In this document: in pieces, positions 24,589 to 34,390 of the stretch
Layout of the letters: each line of letters starts with the position of its first letter
How positions within the stretch are numbered: position 1 is the first letter of the stretch
Origin: UBA11090 sp035560555
GTDB taxonomy: Bacteria; Spirochaetota; Spirochaetia; Treponematales; Rectinemataceae
NCBI GenBank assembly: GCA_035560555.1
Contig: DATMZF010000048.1
Span: forward strand, 1-64,000
Direction: 5' to 3'
DNA: 64,000 nt
Notes under the pieces: generated by a model
The model's database searches: none
Told to the model about the DNA's origin: nothing
What the model saw: the letters and a program-made list of their open reading frames with translations, nothing else
Position numbers and translations under genes: made by a program

Positions 24589-25524
24589 ATGGATTGGACC
24601 TATATCCAGGGCATATTGATGCTCGCCGGGATCAACCTCATAGCCGTCCTCGGTCTGAGCCTGTTGACCGGCTTCACGGGATTGTTCTCGTTTGGCCATG
24701 CCGGTTTCATGGCGATAGGCGCCTATGTCGGCGCCCTCATGACCGTCTCTCCGACGACGACGCCCGCGGGGCTGGGGCTTCCCTTCTTCGTCGGGGTCAT
24801 CGCCGGGGGAGCGGCGGCGGGCATCGTCAGCTACTTCCTGGGACGCATAACCCTCAACCTGAAAGGCGACTATTTCTGCATCGCGACACTGGGGTTCGGG
24901 GAGGCAACGAGGCTCGTACTCAACAACGTGCAGGTTTTCGGCGGTGCCCGCGGGTGGCCGGGGATTCCCTACAGATCCACGCTTCCGGCGATAATCCTCG
25001 TCGATGTGCTGGCGGTCATCTTTTTGGCCAACCTCGTGAAATCCAGGCACGGACGCAACATGATAGCGGTCCGCGAGGAAGAGTTGGCGGCCCAGATATC
25101 GGGCATCAACGTGTTCCGGTACAAAATGATAGCCCTGATCGTGAGCGCGGTCTACGCCGGCGTCGCTGGCGTTTTCTTCGCCCATTACATGACCTTCCTC
25201 CAGCCCAAGATGTTCTCGATGACGAAATCCACGGAACTCACCATTATCGTCATCTTCGGAGGCCTGGGCTCGATTTCAGGCTCGGTGCTGGGCGCCCTTC
25301 TCCTGACAGCCCTGCCCGAAGTCCTGCGCGCCTTCGAGATCTGGCGCCTCGTGTTCTACGGCGCCGCGGTCATACTCATCATGATTTCCCGTCCCAAGGG
25401 GCTCATGGGCGGCATGGAACTGACGCCCGCCGGTATCCGCAAGGCGAGGATGGAGAGAAAAGCGCGGCTCGAAGCCTTGAGGGAGATGAAAAACGGCCAG
25501 GATGGGGAGGGCAGCAATGGCTGA
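24589..25524 (+). CDS. livM: Branched-chain amino acid ABC transporter permease LivM
   Basis: A 311-residue inner-membrane permease. Family blocks are GLSLLTGFTGLFSFGHAGFMAIGAY near residue 22, RGWPGIP, IAVREEELAAQISGINVFRYK (about 158-178) and the TIIVIFGGLGSISGSVLGALLL block. The hydrophilic C-terminal tail is rich in Arg/Lys/Glu. It overlaps the start of the livG gene by 8 bases. It forms the transmembrane channel with LivH. Confidence 0.93.
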   Translation: MDWTYIQGILMLAGINLIAVLGLSLLTGFTGLFSFGHAGFMAIGAYVGALMTVSPTTTPAGLGLPFFVGVIAGGAAAGIVSYFLGRITLNLKGDYFCIATLGFGEATRLVLNNVQVFGGARGWPGIPYRSTLPAIILVDVLAVIFLANLVKSRHGRNMIAVREEELAAQISGINVFRYKMIALIVSAVYAGVAGVFFAHYMTFLQPKMFSMTKSTELTIIVIFGGLGSISGSVLGALLLTALPEVLRAFEIWRLVFYGAAVILIMISRPKGLMGGMELTPAGIRKARMERKARLEALREMKNGQDGEGSNG

Positions 25525-26290
25525 CATACTAGAAATCTCCCATCTTACAAAACGCTTTGGGGGACTCGCCGCCGTCAACGATGTGTCATTTTCGGTGCCC
25601 GAGGGCGGAATCGTGGGCCTCATCGGCCCGAACGGCGCCGGGAAGACGACTATTTTCAACTTGATCACCGGAGTCTACACGCTCACCGAAGGCGAGGTGA
25701 AGTTCAGGGGAAAGAGCGTCGTCGGGCTTCCTCCCTACAAGATCGCCGACCTCGGCGTCACGAGGACCTTCCAGAATATAAGACTGTTCAAGAATCTGAC
25801 CGTATTCGAGAACGTGCTCACCGCTTGCCATTTGAGCGCTTCCTACACTATCGCCGAATCGATTTTCCGTCTCCCGCGTTTCAGGAAGGAAGAGAGGGAA
25901 CTCGTGGCGAAGGCCGAAAAACTCCTTGAGATAATGGGACTGACCGACAGGAGAGACCTCGTCGCCAACAACCTCCCCTACGGAATGCAGCGGCGGCTGG
26001 AAATCGTCAGGGCCCTCGCGCTGGATCCCGAACTCCTCCTGCTCGACGAGCCCGCGGCGGGCATGAACCCTGACGAGACCGAGCACCTGATGAAGCTGAT
26101 CGCGAGGATTCGCGATGAATTCAAGCTGTCGGTCCTCGTCATCGAACACCATATGGATCTCATCATGGGAGTCTGCGAACACATCGTCGTGCTCAATTTC
26201 GGCCTGAAACTCGCCGAAGGCTGCGCGGATGAGGTCGCGAACAATCCCAAGGTGATCGAGGCCTATCTCGGCGCCACAGAGGAGGCCTGA
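25517..26290 (+). CDS. livG: Branched-chain amino acid ABC transporter ATPase LivG
   Basis: A 257-residue cytoplasmic ATPase. Walker A is GPNGAGKTTIFNLITG (about 36-51), the LivG-specific GVTRTFQNIRLFKNLTVFENV follows the Q loop, the signature is LPYGMQRRLEIVRAL and Walker B is LLLLDEPAAGMNP. The signature has MQRR where LSGGQ is usual, as is normal in LivG. The ATG at 25517 is preferred over GTG at 25502, with GGGGAGG at 25504-25510. It powers LivHM together with LivF. Confidence 0.95.
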   Translation: MADILEISHLTKRFGGLAAVNDVSFSVPEGGIVGLIGPNGAGKTTIFNLITGVYTLTEGEVKFRGKSVVGLPPYKIADLGVTRTFQNIRLFKNLTVFENVLTACHLSASYTIAESIFRLPRFRKEERELVAKAEKLLEIMGLTDRRDLVANNLPYGMQRRLEIVRALALDPELLLLDEPAAGMNPDETEHLMKLIARIRDEFKLSVLVIEHHMDLIMGVCEHIVVLNFGLKLAEGCADEVANNPKVIEAYLGATEEA

Positions 26291-26292
26291 TC

Positions 26293-27021
26293 ATGCTGAA
26301 AGTAAACGACCTCCATGTATCCTACGGCGGCATCAGGGCGCTGAGAGGCGTATCTCTGGATGTGAAGCCCGGGGAAATCGTGACGATAATCGGCGCGAAC
26401 GGCGCCGGGAAATCCACGCTCCTCAACACCATATCCGGTTTCCTCAAGCCCTCGCAGGGCGAGGTGCTCTACAAAGGCGAAAGACTTGCCAAACGTCCCG
26501 ATCTCGTCGTGAAATCGGGCATCTGTCATGTCCCCGAAGGACGACTCATCTTCGCCAACCTCACCGTCACCGATAATCTGCTTCTGGGAGCCTATCTGCG
26601 GAATGACAAGAAGGCCATCCGCGAGGATTTGGATAAGGTGTTCTCGATTTTCCCGCGCCTCAAGGAGAGGGAGCAGCAGATCGCCGGAACCCTGTCGGGA
26701 GGAGAACAGCAGATGCTCGCGATGGGCAGGGCGCTGATGACCGATGGAGACCTCGTGCTCATGGATGAACCCTCGCTTGGGCTTGCGCCCCTGCTTGTCC
26801 AGACGGTGTTCGAGATCATCGTCAAGATTCGCGACATGGGGAAAACAATACTGCTCGTGGAGCAGAACGCCTTCAAGGCGCTCACCGTGGCCGACAGAGC
26901 CTATGTGCTCGAGCAGGGACGCATCGTGAAATCGGGACCATCCAGGGAAATAGCGAACGACCCCGCGGTGCGGGCGGCATATCTGGGATCCAAATCGGTG
27001 AATGGGAAGAAGGGCTGCTGA
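26293..27021 (+). CDS. livF: Branched-chain amino acid ABC transporter ATPase LivF
   Basis: A 242-residue cytoplasmic ATPase. Walker A is GANGAGKSTLLNTISG (about 35-50), followed by GICHVPEGRLIFANLTVTDNLLLGAY, the signature TLSGGEQQMLAMGRAL and Walker B LVLMDEPSLGLAP. It starts two bases after the livG stop and closes the liv operon. The next gene is convergent 19 bases away, with no clear terminator in the short gap. Confidence 0.95.
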   Translation: MLKVNDLHVSYGGIRALRGVSLDVKPGEIVTIIGANGAGKSTLLNTISGFLKPSQGEVLYKGERLAKRPDLVVKSGICHVPEGRLIFANLTVTDNLLLGAYLRNDKKAIREDLDKVFSIFPRLKEREQQIAGTLSGGEQQMLAMGRALMTDGDLVLMDEPSLGLAPLLVQTVFEIIVKIRDMGKTILLVEQNAFKALTVADRAYVLEQGRIVKSGPSREIANDPAVRAAYLGSKSVNGKKGC

Positions 27022-27040
27022 CGGATCCGCTCGGCTTCTT

Positions 27041-28399
27041 CTAGAGCGATTCCAGCAGAGCGCCATAGAAGAGGGCGCAGCGGTCGAGCTCGACCAGCTT
27101 TACTCTTTCGTTGTCGCCGTGCACGCCCTTCAGATCTTCCTGCGTCTGGATCAGCGGCATGAATCTGTACGTCGCGCCCACCACCTTCTTGTAATGCTTC
27201 GTATCCGTGCCCGCGCTGAAAAGGAAGGGCAGGCAACCAGCCTGCGGATGCGATACGCGCAGGGCCGATTCGATGGCCTTCCATCCCTCATGGTCGGCGC
27301 CGGATTCGCTGGAAGCTTCGACGATATGGTCGGCGTACTTGGGGGATACCGTCGCCCCATGGCGGGCCACGACGCTGTTCAGCCGCGCGATGACCTCTTC
27401 GGAAGTCTCGCCCGGCAGTATGCGGACATTCAGCGTGGCTTCGGCGCTCTCCGCCAGGACATTTTCCTTCGAGCTGCCCCTGAGCATCGTGCAGGCGACG
27501 GTCGTCCGGATCAGGGCGTTCGTGGTCGGCCCGGAGGCGAATACTCTCTTGAGAAGCGGGGCTGTCAGCCAGAGCTGGCTAAAAAGAAAGCGGTACGGCT
27601 GCTTCGATTCAGGCGCCAGGCGCGCGAAAAACGAACGCACCGTGCGCGTGAGCCTGGCGGGGAAAGGATGGGCCTCGATGGCCGCTATGGCTCTGGCCAG
27701 ATCGCCTGGAGCCGTGTGTTTCGGAGGCATGGAAGCGTGGCCGCCCGAACCTTTCACGCGGACGCAGAGGTCCGCGTAGCCCTTTTCGGCCACGCCAATG
27801 AGGGCGAGGGGGCGTTCGGCGAAGGACAGCATGCCCACGGAGATCGGACCTCCCTCGTCCACGAGGAAGGAAGCTCTTATTCCCCTGGAAGCGAAGTGGT
27901 CGGCGATTGCCGCGGCGCCCCGCTGGCCTCCCACCTCCTCGTCTCCGCCGAAAGCGAAATATATGGTCCGCGCAGGCTCGAAGCCGCGCTCCAGAAGCTT
28001 TTCGGCGGCTTCGAGGATGGATGCCATGAGTACCTTGATGTCCTGGGTGCCGCGGCCCCAGAGCTCGCCCTCGATGATCTCCCCCGCGAAGGGGTCGTGT
28101 TTCCAGCTCGTTGAATCGGGGACGGGCACCACGTCGAAATGCGCGCAGAGCACGGCCGGCTCGAGCGTGGGATCCTTTCCCTTCCAGGTGTAAAGGAGGG
28201 CCCTGTCCGAAGGTTCCTCCCTCCGCAGCTTCGCGTGCACCAGGGGGTAGAGGAGGGGCAGCTCGCGTTTCAGAGCCAAAAAGGCTTCGTCGTCTTCTTC
28301 AGCCGGGACGTAGGATGAAACCGTCGGGAAGCTGACGAGCCGCGATAGTTTGGATGGCAGCTCGGGATACATAATCGCCGATGAAACAGTATCGTTCAT
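27041..28399 (-). CDS. M20 family metallopeptidase (carboxypeptidase S/PM20D1-like)
   Basis: A 452-residue di-zinc peptidase. Metal and catalytic residues lie in VLCAHFDVVPVP (His and Asp), LWGRGTQDIK (bridging Asp), FAFGGDEEVGGQRGA (Glu pair) and LVDEGGPIS; a dimerisation lid interrupts the catalytic domain. The long form resembles the Gly-X carboxypeptidase (CPS1/PM20D1) group rather than ArgE or DapE. There is no signal peptide from the chosen start: ATG at 28399 has AAGGAAG upstream, whereas the 28453 start would add 18 residues without a ribosome site. It is divergent from a YfcC-type carrier, which suggests uptake and hydrolysis of peptides or N-acyl amino acids. Confidence 0.9.
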   Translation of the reverse strand: MNDTVSSAIMYPELPSKLSRLVSFPTVSSYVPAEEDDEAFLALKRELPLLYPLVHAKLRREEPSDRALLYTWKGKDPTLEPAVLCAHFDVVPVPDSTSWKHDPFAGEIIEGELWGRGTQDIKVLMASILEAAEKLLERGFEPARTIYFAFGGDEEVGGQRGAAAIADHFASRGIRASFLVDEGGPISVGMLSFAERPLALIGVAEKGYADLCVRVKGSGGHASMPPKHTAPGDLARAIAAIEAHPFPARLTRTVRSFFARLAPESKQPYRFLFSQLWLTAPLLKRVFASGPTTNALIRTTVACTMLRGSSKENVLAESAEATLNVRILPGETSEEVIARLNSVVARHGATVSPKYADHIVEASSESGADHEGWKAIESALRVSHPQAGCLPFLFSAGTDTKHYKKVVGATYRFMPLIQTQEDLKGVHGDNERVKLVELDRCALFYGALLESL

Positions 28400-28502
28400 T
28401 AATAATCTTCCTTTTGATAAAAGTATGAAGTAGTATGGACGGCAGGTCAACATTGTGCGGCGCAGTCAATCCGCGTTTTTGCCGTTCCCCTGGAGGAAGA
28501 CG

Positions 28503-29984
28503 ATGGCTCAGCGACAATCTGGGATCCGTATTTCCAAAAAAGCTTTTCTCACAAGTTTTTTCGTGTTGCTCGCGCTGATGCTGGGAGCCGGCATCCTGGC
28601 AGCCGCCATACCATCGGGCCACTATGAGCGCGTACAGGGCGAATTTGGCCTTCAGGTCGTTCCGGACACCTACAGCGTGGCTGAAAAGTCCGCGTATCCC
28701 TTCTGGCGCTGGTTTACGGCACCCCTCGAAGTGCTCGCCTCGAGTGACGGTCTCCAGGCGATTATCATCATAGCCTTCATCATGATCGTGGGCGGCGCCT
28801 TCGCGGTGCTGGACAAGGCTTCGGTGCTTAAGGAGGCCGTGTCGATCATCGTCAGGCGATATGCCTCGCGCCGCTACCTCCTTCTCGCCATCGTGACGCT
28901 CTTTTTCATGGGCATAGGCTCCCTCCTCGGCATCTTTGAGGAAACGGTTCCCCTCGTGCCCGTGGCGATAGCACTCTCCCTGTCCCTCGGCTGGGATATC
29001 TACGTGGGATTGGGCATGAGCATCCTGGCGACGGGATTCGGTTTTTCGGCGGCCATCGCCAACCCCTTCAGCATCGGCACCGCCCAACGTCTCGCCGGGC
29101 TTCCCCTCTTTTCGGGCTCGGGCTTCAGGATTATCGTCTTTGTCTGCGTCTATGTTCTTTTTTACCTATGGCTCGCGGCCATGGCGAAAAGGAGCGAATC
29201 CAGGAAGTCTGGCGCCGAGCTCGCCGAAACCGCGGCGGGTGGCTCCGGAGCCGCAATTCCCGACGCTATGGCCGCAATTCCCGACGCGGTCTCGGGAGCC
29301 GACGGAAACCTTAAGCTTTCTGGCCTCAGACCCGGCCGCGGCGCCGTTTTTTTCGGCATTTCGGTGCTCATACTCATCGTCGTCATCATGACGGTCTCCT
29401 TGACGAGAACCTTCGCCGATTATTCGATGCCCATCATAGCCCTCATTTTCCTCGCCGCGGGCTTCGGGTCGGGCCTCGTCGCCAATCTGTCCTTCCGCGA
29501 CTGCCTCAAGGCCTTCGGCTCGGGCGTGGCGGGGATCCTTCCAGGCGTCGCGCTCATCCTCATGGCGATGGCGGTCAAGCACATCATCGTCTCCGGCGGA
29601 ATCATGGACACGATCCTTTATGGAGCTTCCTCCATCATCGGCGAATCGAGCGGATACGGCGCGGCGGCGCTCATTTATCTCTTCACCCTGGGCATGAATT
29701 TCTTCATCGGGTCGGCCACCGCCAAAGCTTTTTTGTTGATGCCGCTGCTCGCGCCGCTGGCCGATCTGGCGGGCATCTCCCGCCAGCTGGCGGTCCAGGC
29801 CTTCGCTTTCGGCGACGGCTTCTCCAACATGATCTACCCGACGAACGCGGTGCTCCTGATAGCCCTGGGCGTGGCCGGCCTCTCGTGGCCCGAATGGTTC
29901 AGGAAAACCTGGCTGCTGCAGGCCGCCGTCCTCGTTCTCACCATGGGACTTCTCATGGTCGGGGTCATGGCGGGCTACGCGTGA
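28503..29984 (+). CDS. YfcC-family (DcuC-like) carrier
   Basis: A 493-residue inner-membrane protein with about twelve hydrophobic helices, recognised as the YfcC/C4-dicarboxylate anaerobic carrier-like family. Key blocks are MGIGSLLGIFEETVPLVPVAIALS, GFGFSAAIANPFSIGTAQRLAGLP and FGDGFSNMIYPTNAVLLIALGVAGL near the C-terminus. Members carry basic amino acids, peptides or dicarboxylates; the substrate here is unknown. A cytoplasmic linker (about 248-275) contains a short tandem repeat, AAIPDAMAAIPDAV. GGAGG at 28492-28496 fixes the start. It is divergent from the M20 peptidase. Confidence 0.88.
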   Translation: MAQRQSGIRISKKAFLTSFFVLLALMLGAGILAAAIPSGHYERVQGEFGLQVVPDTYSVAEKSAYPFWRWFTAPLEVLASSDGLQAIIIIAFIMIVGGAFAVLDKASVLKEAVSIIVRRYASRRYLLLAIVTLFFMGIGSLLGIFEETVPLVPVAIALSLSLGWDIYVGLGMSILATGFGFSAAIANPFSIGTAQRLAGLPLFSGSGFRIIVFVCVYVLFYLWLAAMAKRSESRKSGAELAETAAGGSGAAIPDAMAAIPDAVSGADGNLKLSGLRPGRGAVFFGISVLILIVVIMTVSLTRTFADYSMPIIALIFLAAGFGSGLVANLSFRDCLKAFGSGVAGILPGVALILMAMAVKHIIVSGGIMDTILYGASSIIGESSGYGAAALIYLFTLGMNFFIGSATAKAFLLMPLLAPLADLAGISRQLAVQAFAFGDGFSNMIYPTNAVLLIALGVAGLSWPEWFRKTWLLQAAVLVLTMGLLMVGVMAGYA

Positions 29985-30003
29985 AGTAGGCTATACTGCG
30001 GCC

Positions 30004-33000
30004 ATGCCGGAATTCGTACACCTTCACAACCATACTGACTTTTCCCTCCTCGACGGAGCCGCGCCCATAAAGGAACTCGTCGCCACCGCTAAGCGCTACG
30101 GAATGCCGGGTCTCGCGATAACGGACCACGGCAACATGTTCGGAGCCCTCACCTTCAACAAGGCCTGCCGGGAAGAAGGCGTGAACCCCATCATCGGCTG
30201 CGAGTTCTACATGGCGGGCGAATCCCGCAAGGACAAGGCCGGAACCGAAAACGGCAACAAATACTACCACTTCATCCTCCTGGCCGAGAACCAGGAAGGC
30301 TACCGCAACCTCATGAAGCTCACATCGCTTTCCTACACCGAGGGCTTCTACTACAAGCCGCGGATCGACGATGAGATTCTCGCCCTGTATTCCAAGGGAC
30401 TCATCGCCTCCACCGCCTGCATAGCGGGGGAAATTCCCTCGCTCATCCTTTCGGGAAAGAAGGAAACGGCGGAAAAAAAGATGCTCTACTACCAAGAGCT
30501 CTTCGGAAAGGACAGATTTTACCTCGAGCTGCAGGATCATGGGCTGGAGGAGCAGAAACTCGTCAACCGAGAGCTCATTTCCATGTCCAAGAGGCTGGGA
30601 CTGCCGCTCATAGCCACAAACGATCTCCACTACATCAATCAGGAAGACTCCGTGGCGCAGGATATCCTCCTCTGCGTCGGAACCAACCGGAAACGGAACG
30701 ATCCTGGACGAATGCGCTTTCCCAACAACCAGTTCTACCTCAAAACGGCCGGCGAGATGGCGGCGCTCTTCGCCGAAGTGCCGCAATCCCTCGAAAACAC
30801 GCTGAAAATCAACGAAATGGTCCGTCTTAAGATCGATTTTCCAGGCCCGATGCTTCCCGACTACGAAATTCCGACAGAGTTCGAGTCTCCCGAGGCCTAC
30901 CTGCGGCATCTCACCTACGAAGGCCTGGCCAAGCGCTACCCCAACGCCGACGACGTGGTCAGGGAGAGGGCGGAGTACGAGCTTTCCGTCATCATCAAGA
31001 TGGGCTTCACCGGTTACTACCTCATAGTCTGGGACTTCATCAACTGGGCCAAGGAGCACGACATTCCCGTAGGCCCGGGGCGCGGATCGGGGGCCGGTTC
31101 CATAGTCGCCTACGCCCTCAGGATCACCGATATCGATCCTTTGAAATTCGATCTCCTCTTCGAACGTTTCCTCAATCCCGAACGAATATCGATGCCGGAC
31201 TTCGACATCGACTTCTGCTTCGAACGGCGCGGGGAAGTGATCGACTACGTCACGAGGAAATACGGCATGGACAGGGTGGGGCAGATCATCACCTTCGGGA
31301 CCCTAAAGGCCAAGGCTGTCATCAAGGATACCGCCCGCGCTCTCGACATTTCCTTCGAGGACGCCAACGCCATCGCCAAACTCATCCCCGAAGATCCCCA
31401 CATGACGCTGGAAACGGCCTTCGAGATGGAGCCGAAGCTCCAGACTCTGGCCAGCGATCCCCGATACCAGGAGCTCTTCAAGATCGGCCTGAGGCTGGAG
31501 AACCTGCACAGGCACAGCTCCCTGCACGCGGCGGGCATCGTCATCGGGAAATCCGCCCTCACGGATTTCGTGCCCCTCTACAAGGATCCCAAGACGGGCA
31601 GCATTTCGACGCAGTATACGATGGACTATCTGGAGAACTGCGGGCTCGTCAAGATGGACTTTCTCGGGCTCAAGACCCTGACGCTCATAAAGCACACCCT
31701 CGATCTTTTAAAGAAGCGCGGCATCGAGCTCGATGAGAGCGACATACCAGAAGACGACAGGAAGACCTTTCAGCTCCTCGGCGAGGGCAAGAGCACCTCG
31801 GTGTTCCAGTTCGAATCCTCCGGCATGCAGAACATCCTGAAGCGAGCCAAGCCGAATACGCTCGAGGACCTGATAGCCCTGAACGCGCTGTACCGTCCCG
31901 GCCCCATGGACTTCATCGACAAGTACATCGATTCCAAAAACGGCAAGATTCCCATAACCTACCCCCATCCTTCCCTGGAGAAGTATCTCAAGGCGACCTA
32001 TGGCGTCATCGTCTATCAGGAGCAGGTCATGCAGGCCGCCCAGGAAGTGGCGGGCTATTCGCTCGGGCGCGCCGACCTCCTCCGGAGGGCCATGGGAAAG
32101 AAGAAGATGGAAATCCTGGCCAAGGAGAGGGAACCTTTCATAGAGGGCGCCCTGAAGAGAGGCTACAAGAAGGAGGAAGCCGAGGAGATTTTCGACATCC
32201 TCACGCCCTTCGCGGGATATGGTTTCAACAAATCCCACGCGGCCGCCTATTCCGTGGTGGCCTACCGTACCGCCTATCTCAAGGCCAACTATCCCGCGGA
32301 ATTCATGGCGGCCAACCTCACCAACGAGATCAACGACACGGGCAAGCTGACACAGTACATCGGCGAGGCCAAGGCGATCGGACGGAAAGTCCTTCCTCCC
32401 GACATCAACTACTCCGAGGCCATGTTCAGCGTCGCGAAGGGGGAGATCGTCTATGGCTTCCTCGGCATAAAGGGCGTGGGAGCCGGCATAGCCAACGCCA
32501 TCATGAACGAGAGGAAGGGTAAGGGCCCCTTCACGAGCTTCGTCGATTTCCTGGCGCGCATGGCCAGTTTCGGACTCAACAAGAAGATTCTGGAGTCCCT
32601 CATCCACGCGGGATGCTTCGATTCCCTCGGCTGCAGGCGGAAGGAACTTATGCTCAACCTGGAGCGCTCGCTGGACTGGGTCTCGGCGAAAGTCGAGCAC
32701 GAATCCTCGCGCCAGGGCAGCCTCTTTGATTCGGGGGACGAGACGGTGTTCCCACCCTTCACCATGGAGCCCTGCGAGGAGTACGGCCGCCAGGAAATGC
32801 TGGATTTTGAAAAAGCCCTTCTCGGCTTCTACTTCACGGGGCACCCCATGGATGAGTACAGGCAGGTATGGGAACGCTCATCCACCCTCGATCTCGCCCA
32901 CATCGAGCACGCCACCCAGGACAAGGAGTATATCGTCGTGGCGATGATGATGGAGTTCAGGGAGATCATCACGAAGGCGGGGCGGAAAATGGCCTTCGGC

Positions 33001-33435
33001 CTTCTGGAGGATTATTCGGGCTCCATAGAGATAGTCGTCTTCCCCGACACCCTGGAACTGCTACGCCCCCAGCTCGCCACCGACCGGGTGTACTGCGTCA
33101 AGGGAACCTTCGACGGTTCGCGGGGGAAGCCCTCGCTCCAGGTGAAGGAACTGCTCGATCCCGCTTCGCTCAAGGAAAAATCATGGAGGGAGCTCCACGT
33201 TCGTCTCGCTCCCGTGGAAGGCGGCATCAAATACGACGAGGAAACCATGATCCAACTCCGAGATGCGATATATTCACTTCCAGGGTCCTGCTCGCTCACC
33301 TTCCACATCCCGCTCAAGGACAAGGGCGGGGAGGCGATCGTCCGGGCCGGCGCCCATATTTCCTGTTCCGCCCTCGACAAGGATGTGGAGTATCTCAAGA
33401 CCCAGCCTTTCGTCGTAGAGGTTTGGCGAGACTAG
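30004..33435 (+). CDS. dnaE: DNA polymerase III alpha subunit
   Basis: A 1143-residue replicative polymerase of the DnaE1 group. An N-terminal PHP domain begins PEFVHLHNHTDFSLLDGA and includes LAITDHGNMFG. The C-family polymerase active site holds PDFDIDF (about 398-404, two catalytic Asp), preceded by GPGRGSGAGSIVAYAL. The tail contains the helix-hairpin-helix region (FLGIKGVGAGIANAIMNERKG) and an OB fold. The length is normal. Its last codons and stop lie inside the first unit of a 17-bp tandem repeat (33428-33512). Confidence 0.97.
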   Translation: MPEFVHLHNHTDFSLLDGAAPIKELVATAKRYGMPGLAITDHGNMFGALTFNKACREEGVNPIIGCEFYMAGESRKDKAGTENGNKYYHFILLAENQEGYRNLMKLTSLSYTEGFYYKPRIDDEILALYSKGLIASTACIAGEIPSLILSGKKETAEKKMLYYQELFGKDRFYLELQDHGLEEQKLVNRELISMSKRLGLPLIATNDLHYINQEDSVAQDILLCVGTNRKRNDPGRMRFPNNQFYLKTAGEMAALFAEVPQSLENTLKINEMVRLKIDFPGPMLPDYEIPTEFESPEAYLRHLTYEGLAKRYPNADDVVRERAEYELSVIIKMGFTGYYLIVWDFINWAKEHDIPVGPGRGSGAGSIVAYALRITDIDPLKFDLLFERFLNPERISMPDFDIDFCFERRGEVIDYVTRKYGMDRVGQIITFGTLKAKAVIKDTARALDISFEDANAIAKLIPEDPHMTLETAFEMEPKLQTLASDPRYQELFKIGLRLENLHRHSSLHAAGIVIGKSALTDFVPLYKDPKTGSISTQYTMDYLENCGLVKMDFLGLKTLTLIKHTLDLLKKRGIELDESDIPEDDRKTFQLLGEGKSTSVFQFESSGMQNILKRAKPNTLEDLIALNALYRPGPMDFIDKYIDSKNGKIPITYPHPSLEKYLKATYGVIVYQEQVMQAAQEVAGYSLGRADLLRRAMGKKKMEILAKEREPFIEGALKRGYKKEEAEEIFDILTPFAGYGFNKSHAAAYSVVAYRTAYLKANYPAEFMAANLTNEINDTGKLTQYIGEAKAIGRKVLPPDINYSEAMFSVAKGEIVYGFLGIKGVGAGIANAIMNERKGKGPFTSFVDFLARMASFGLNKKILESLIHAGCFDSLGCRRKELMLNLERSLDWVSAKVEHESSRQGSLFDSGDETVFPPFTMEPCEEYGRQEMLDFEKALLGFYFTGHPMDEYRQVWERSSTLDLAHIEHATQDKEYIVVAMMMEFREIITKAGRKMAFGLLEDYSGSIEIVVFPDTLELLRPQLATDRVYCVKGTFDGSRGKPSLQVKELLDPASLKEKSWRELHVRLAPVEGGIKYDEETMIQLRDAIYSLPGSCSLTFHIPLKDKGGEAIVRAGAHISCSALDKDVEYLKTQPFVVEVWRD

Positions 33436-33512
33436 CTCGCCCGCGAGACTAGCTCGCCCGCGAGACTAGCTCGCCTGTAAGGCTAGCTCGCCTGTAAGGC
33501 TAGCTCGCCAAC
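33428..33512. repeat. Five tandem 17-bp repeats at the 3' end of dnaE
   Basis: Units start at 33428, 33445, 33462, 33479 and 33496. Units 1 and 2 are identical (GAGACTAGCTCGCCCGC); units 3-5 vary at their ends, but all keep CTAGCTCGCC. The dnaE stop codon TAG lies in unit 1. Each unit can fold with its neighbour because GGCGAG and CTCGCC are complementary, giving possible stacked small hairpins. They fill the gap before the MBL-fold gene. It is not a CRISPR: there are no spacers. Confidence 0.9.
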
Positions 33513-33530
33513 GGGACTAAGGGAGCTGTC

Positions 33531-34331
33531 ATGGAAGTGAAGATCCTGGGTACGGGCGGATTCGAAAACGAAGGTCTGCCCTTCAACTCCTTTTTGGTCG
33601 ATGGACATCTTCTTGTCGAAACTCCTCCCGACATTCTCCAGTCACTAAGGCGCGAAAATGTCGACCTGGCGGAGATCGACACCATCGTCATCACGCACTT
33701 CCACGGGGATCACTGTTTTGGACTGCCTTTTCTTCTTTTCAACCTCTACCTGACGCGAAGCGCGAGGCTCGGCGAATTGAGGGCCTCGCCGCTCAAGCTC
33801 ATCGCGCCTTTCGGCCTGCGCGACTGGATGAAAACCATCCTCGGCCTAGCCATTTCGCCCGGACATCCTTATGTGGAGTGGAGCATTTCGGCGCTGGATA
33901 GCGCCGAAATCGGCGAGGGCGAGCGGATGGATGTGGCCGGAGGGCTCTGGCTCGATTTTTACAAGGCGGAGCATTCACCCGAGACTTATTCCGTGCTCGT
34001 GGGCAGGGGGGAGGGACAGGAGCCGCTTTTAATCGCCACCTCCGACACGAAGTGGAGCCCTCGGCTCGCGACGCTTCTCGCCCGCGGTGGACGCCTCGTC
34101 CTCTGTGATTCGGGCGGCAAGGGGAATGATGACGCGGATACGGAAACCGAGGTCGGACCCAACGGGGAGTCCTGGGCGAGCGAGGTGCATATGAGCCCCG
34201 CTGAGATCGAAGCGCGCGTGCTGCCTCTTTTGCGTCCGGACACCAGGCTTGTCGCGACGCATTTCAGCGCCGATCCGCCGCGTACAGGGACGCTGAGCTT
34301 TGCGAAATGCGGGGATGTGTACCGGATTTAG
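33531..34331 (+). CDS. MBL-fold metallohydrolase
   Basis: A 266-residue metallo-beta-lactamase-fold protein. The metal motif VITHFHGDHCFGLPFL is at about 53-68, and further ligands are the His in KAEHSPETYSVLV (about 147), the Asp in IATSDTKWS and a late His in LVATHFSADPP. The arrangement resembles RNase Z/AtsA-like or phosphodiesterase MBL proteins, but the substrate cannot be assigned. AGGGAGC precedes the ATG. It follows dnaE and the tandem repeats and may depend on dnaE transcription. Confidence 0.88.
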   Translation: MEVKILGTGGFENEGLPFNSFLVDGHLLVETPPDILQSLRRENVDLAEIDTIVITHFHGDHCFGLPFLLFNLYLTRSARLGELRASPLKLIAPFGLRDWMKTILGLAISPGHPYVEWSISALDSAEIGEGERMDVAGGLWLDFYKAEHSPETYSVLVGRGEGQEPLLIATSDTKWSPRLATLLARGGRLVLCDSGGKGNDDADTETEVGPNGESWASEVHMSPAEIEARVLPLLRPDTRLVATHFSADPPRTGTLSFAKCGDVYRI

Positions 34332-34390
34332 GGAAAGGGTTCGATTCAGGCGGGTCGGCCTTCTGAAAGTTCGGCGTGATCGGTCTTCCC

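Noticed and set aside
33428..33512. CRISPR array
   Set aside because: Units are contiguous 17-mers without spacers and no cas gene is present.
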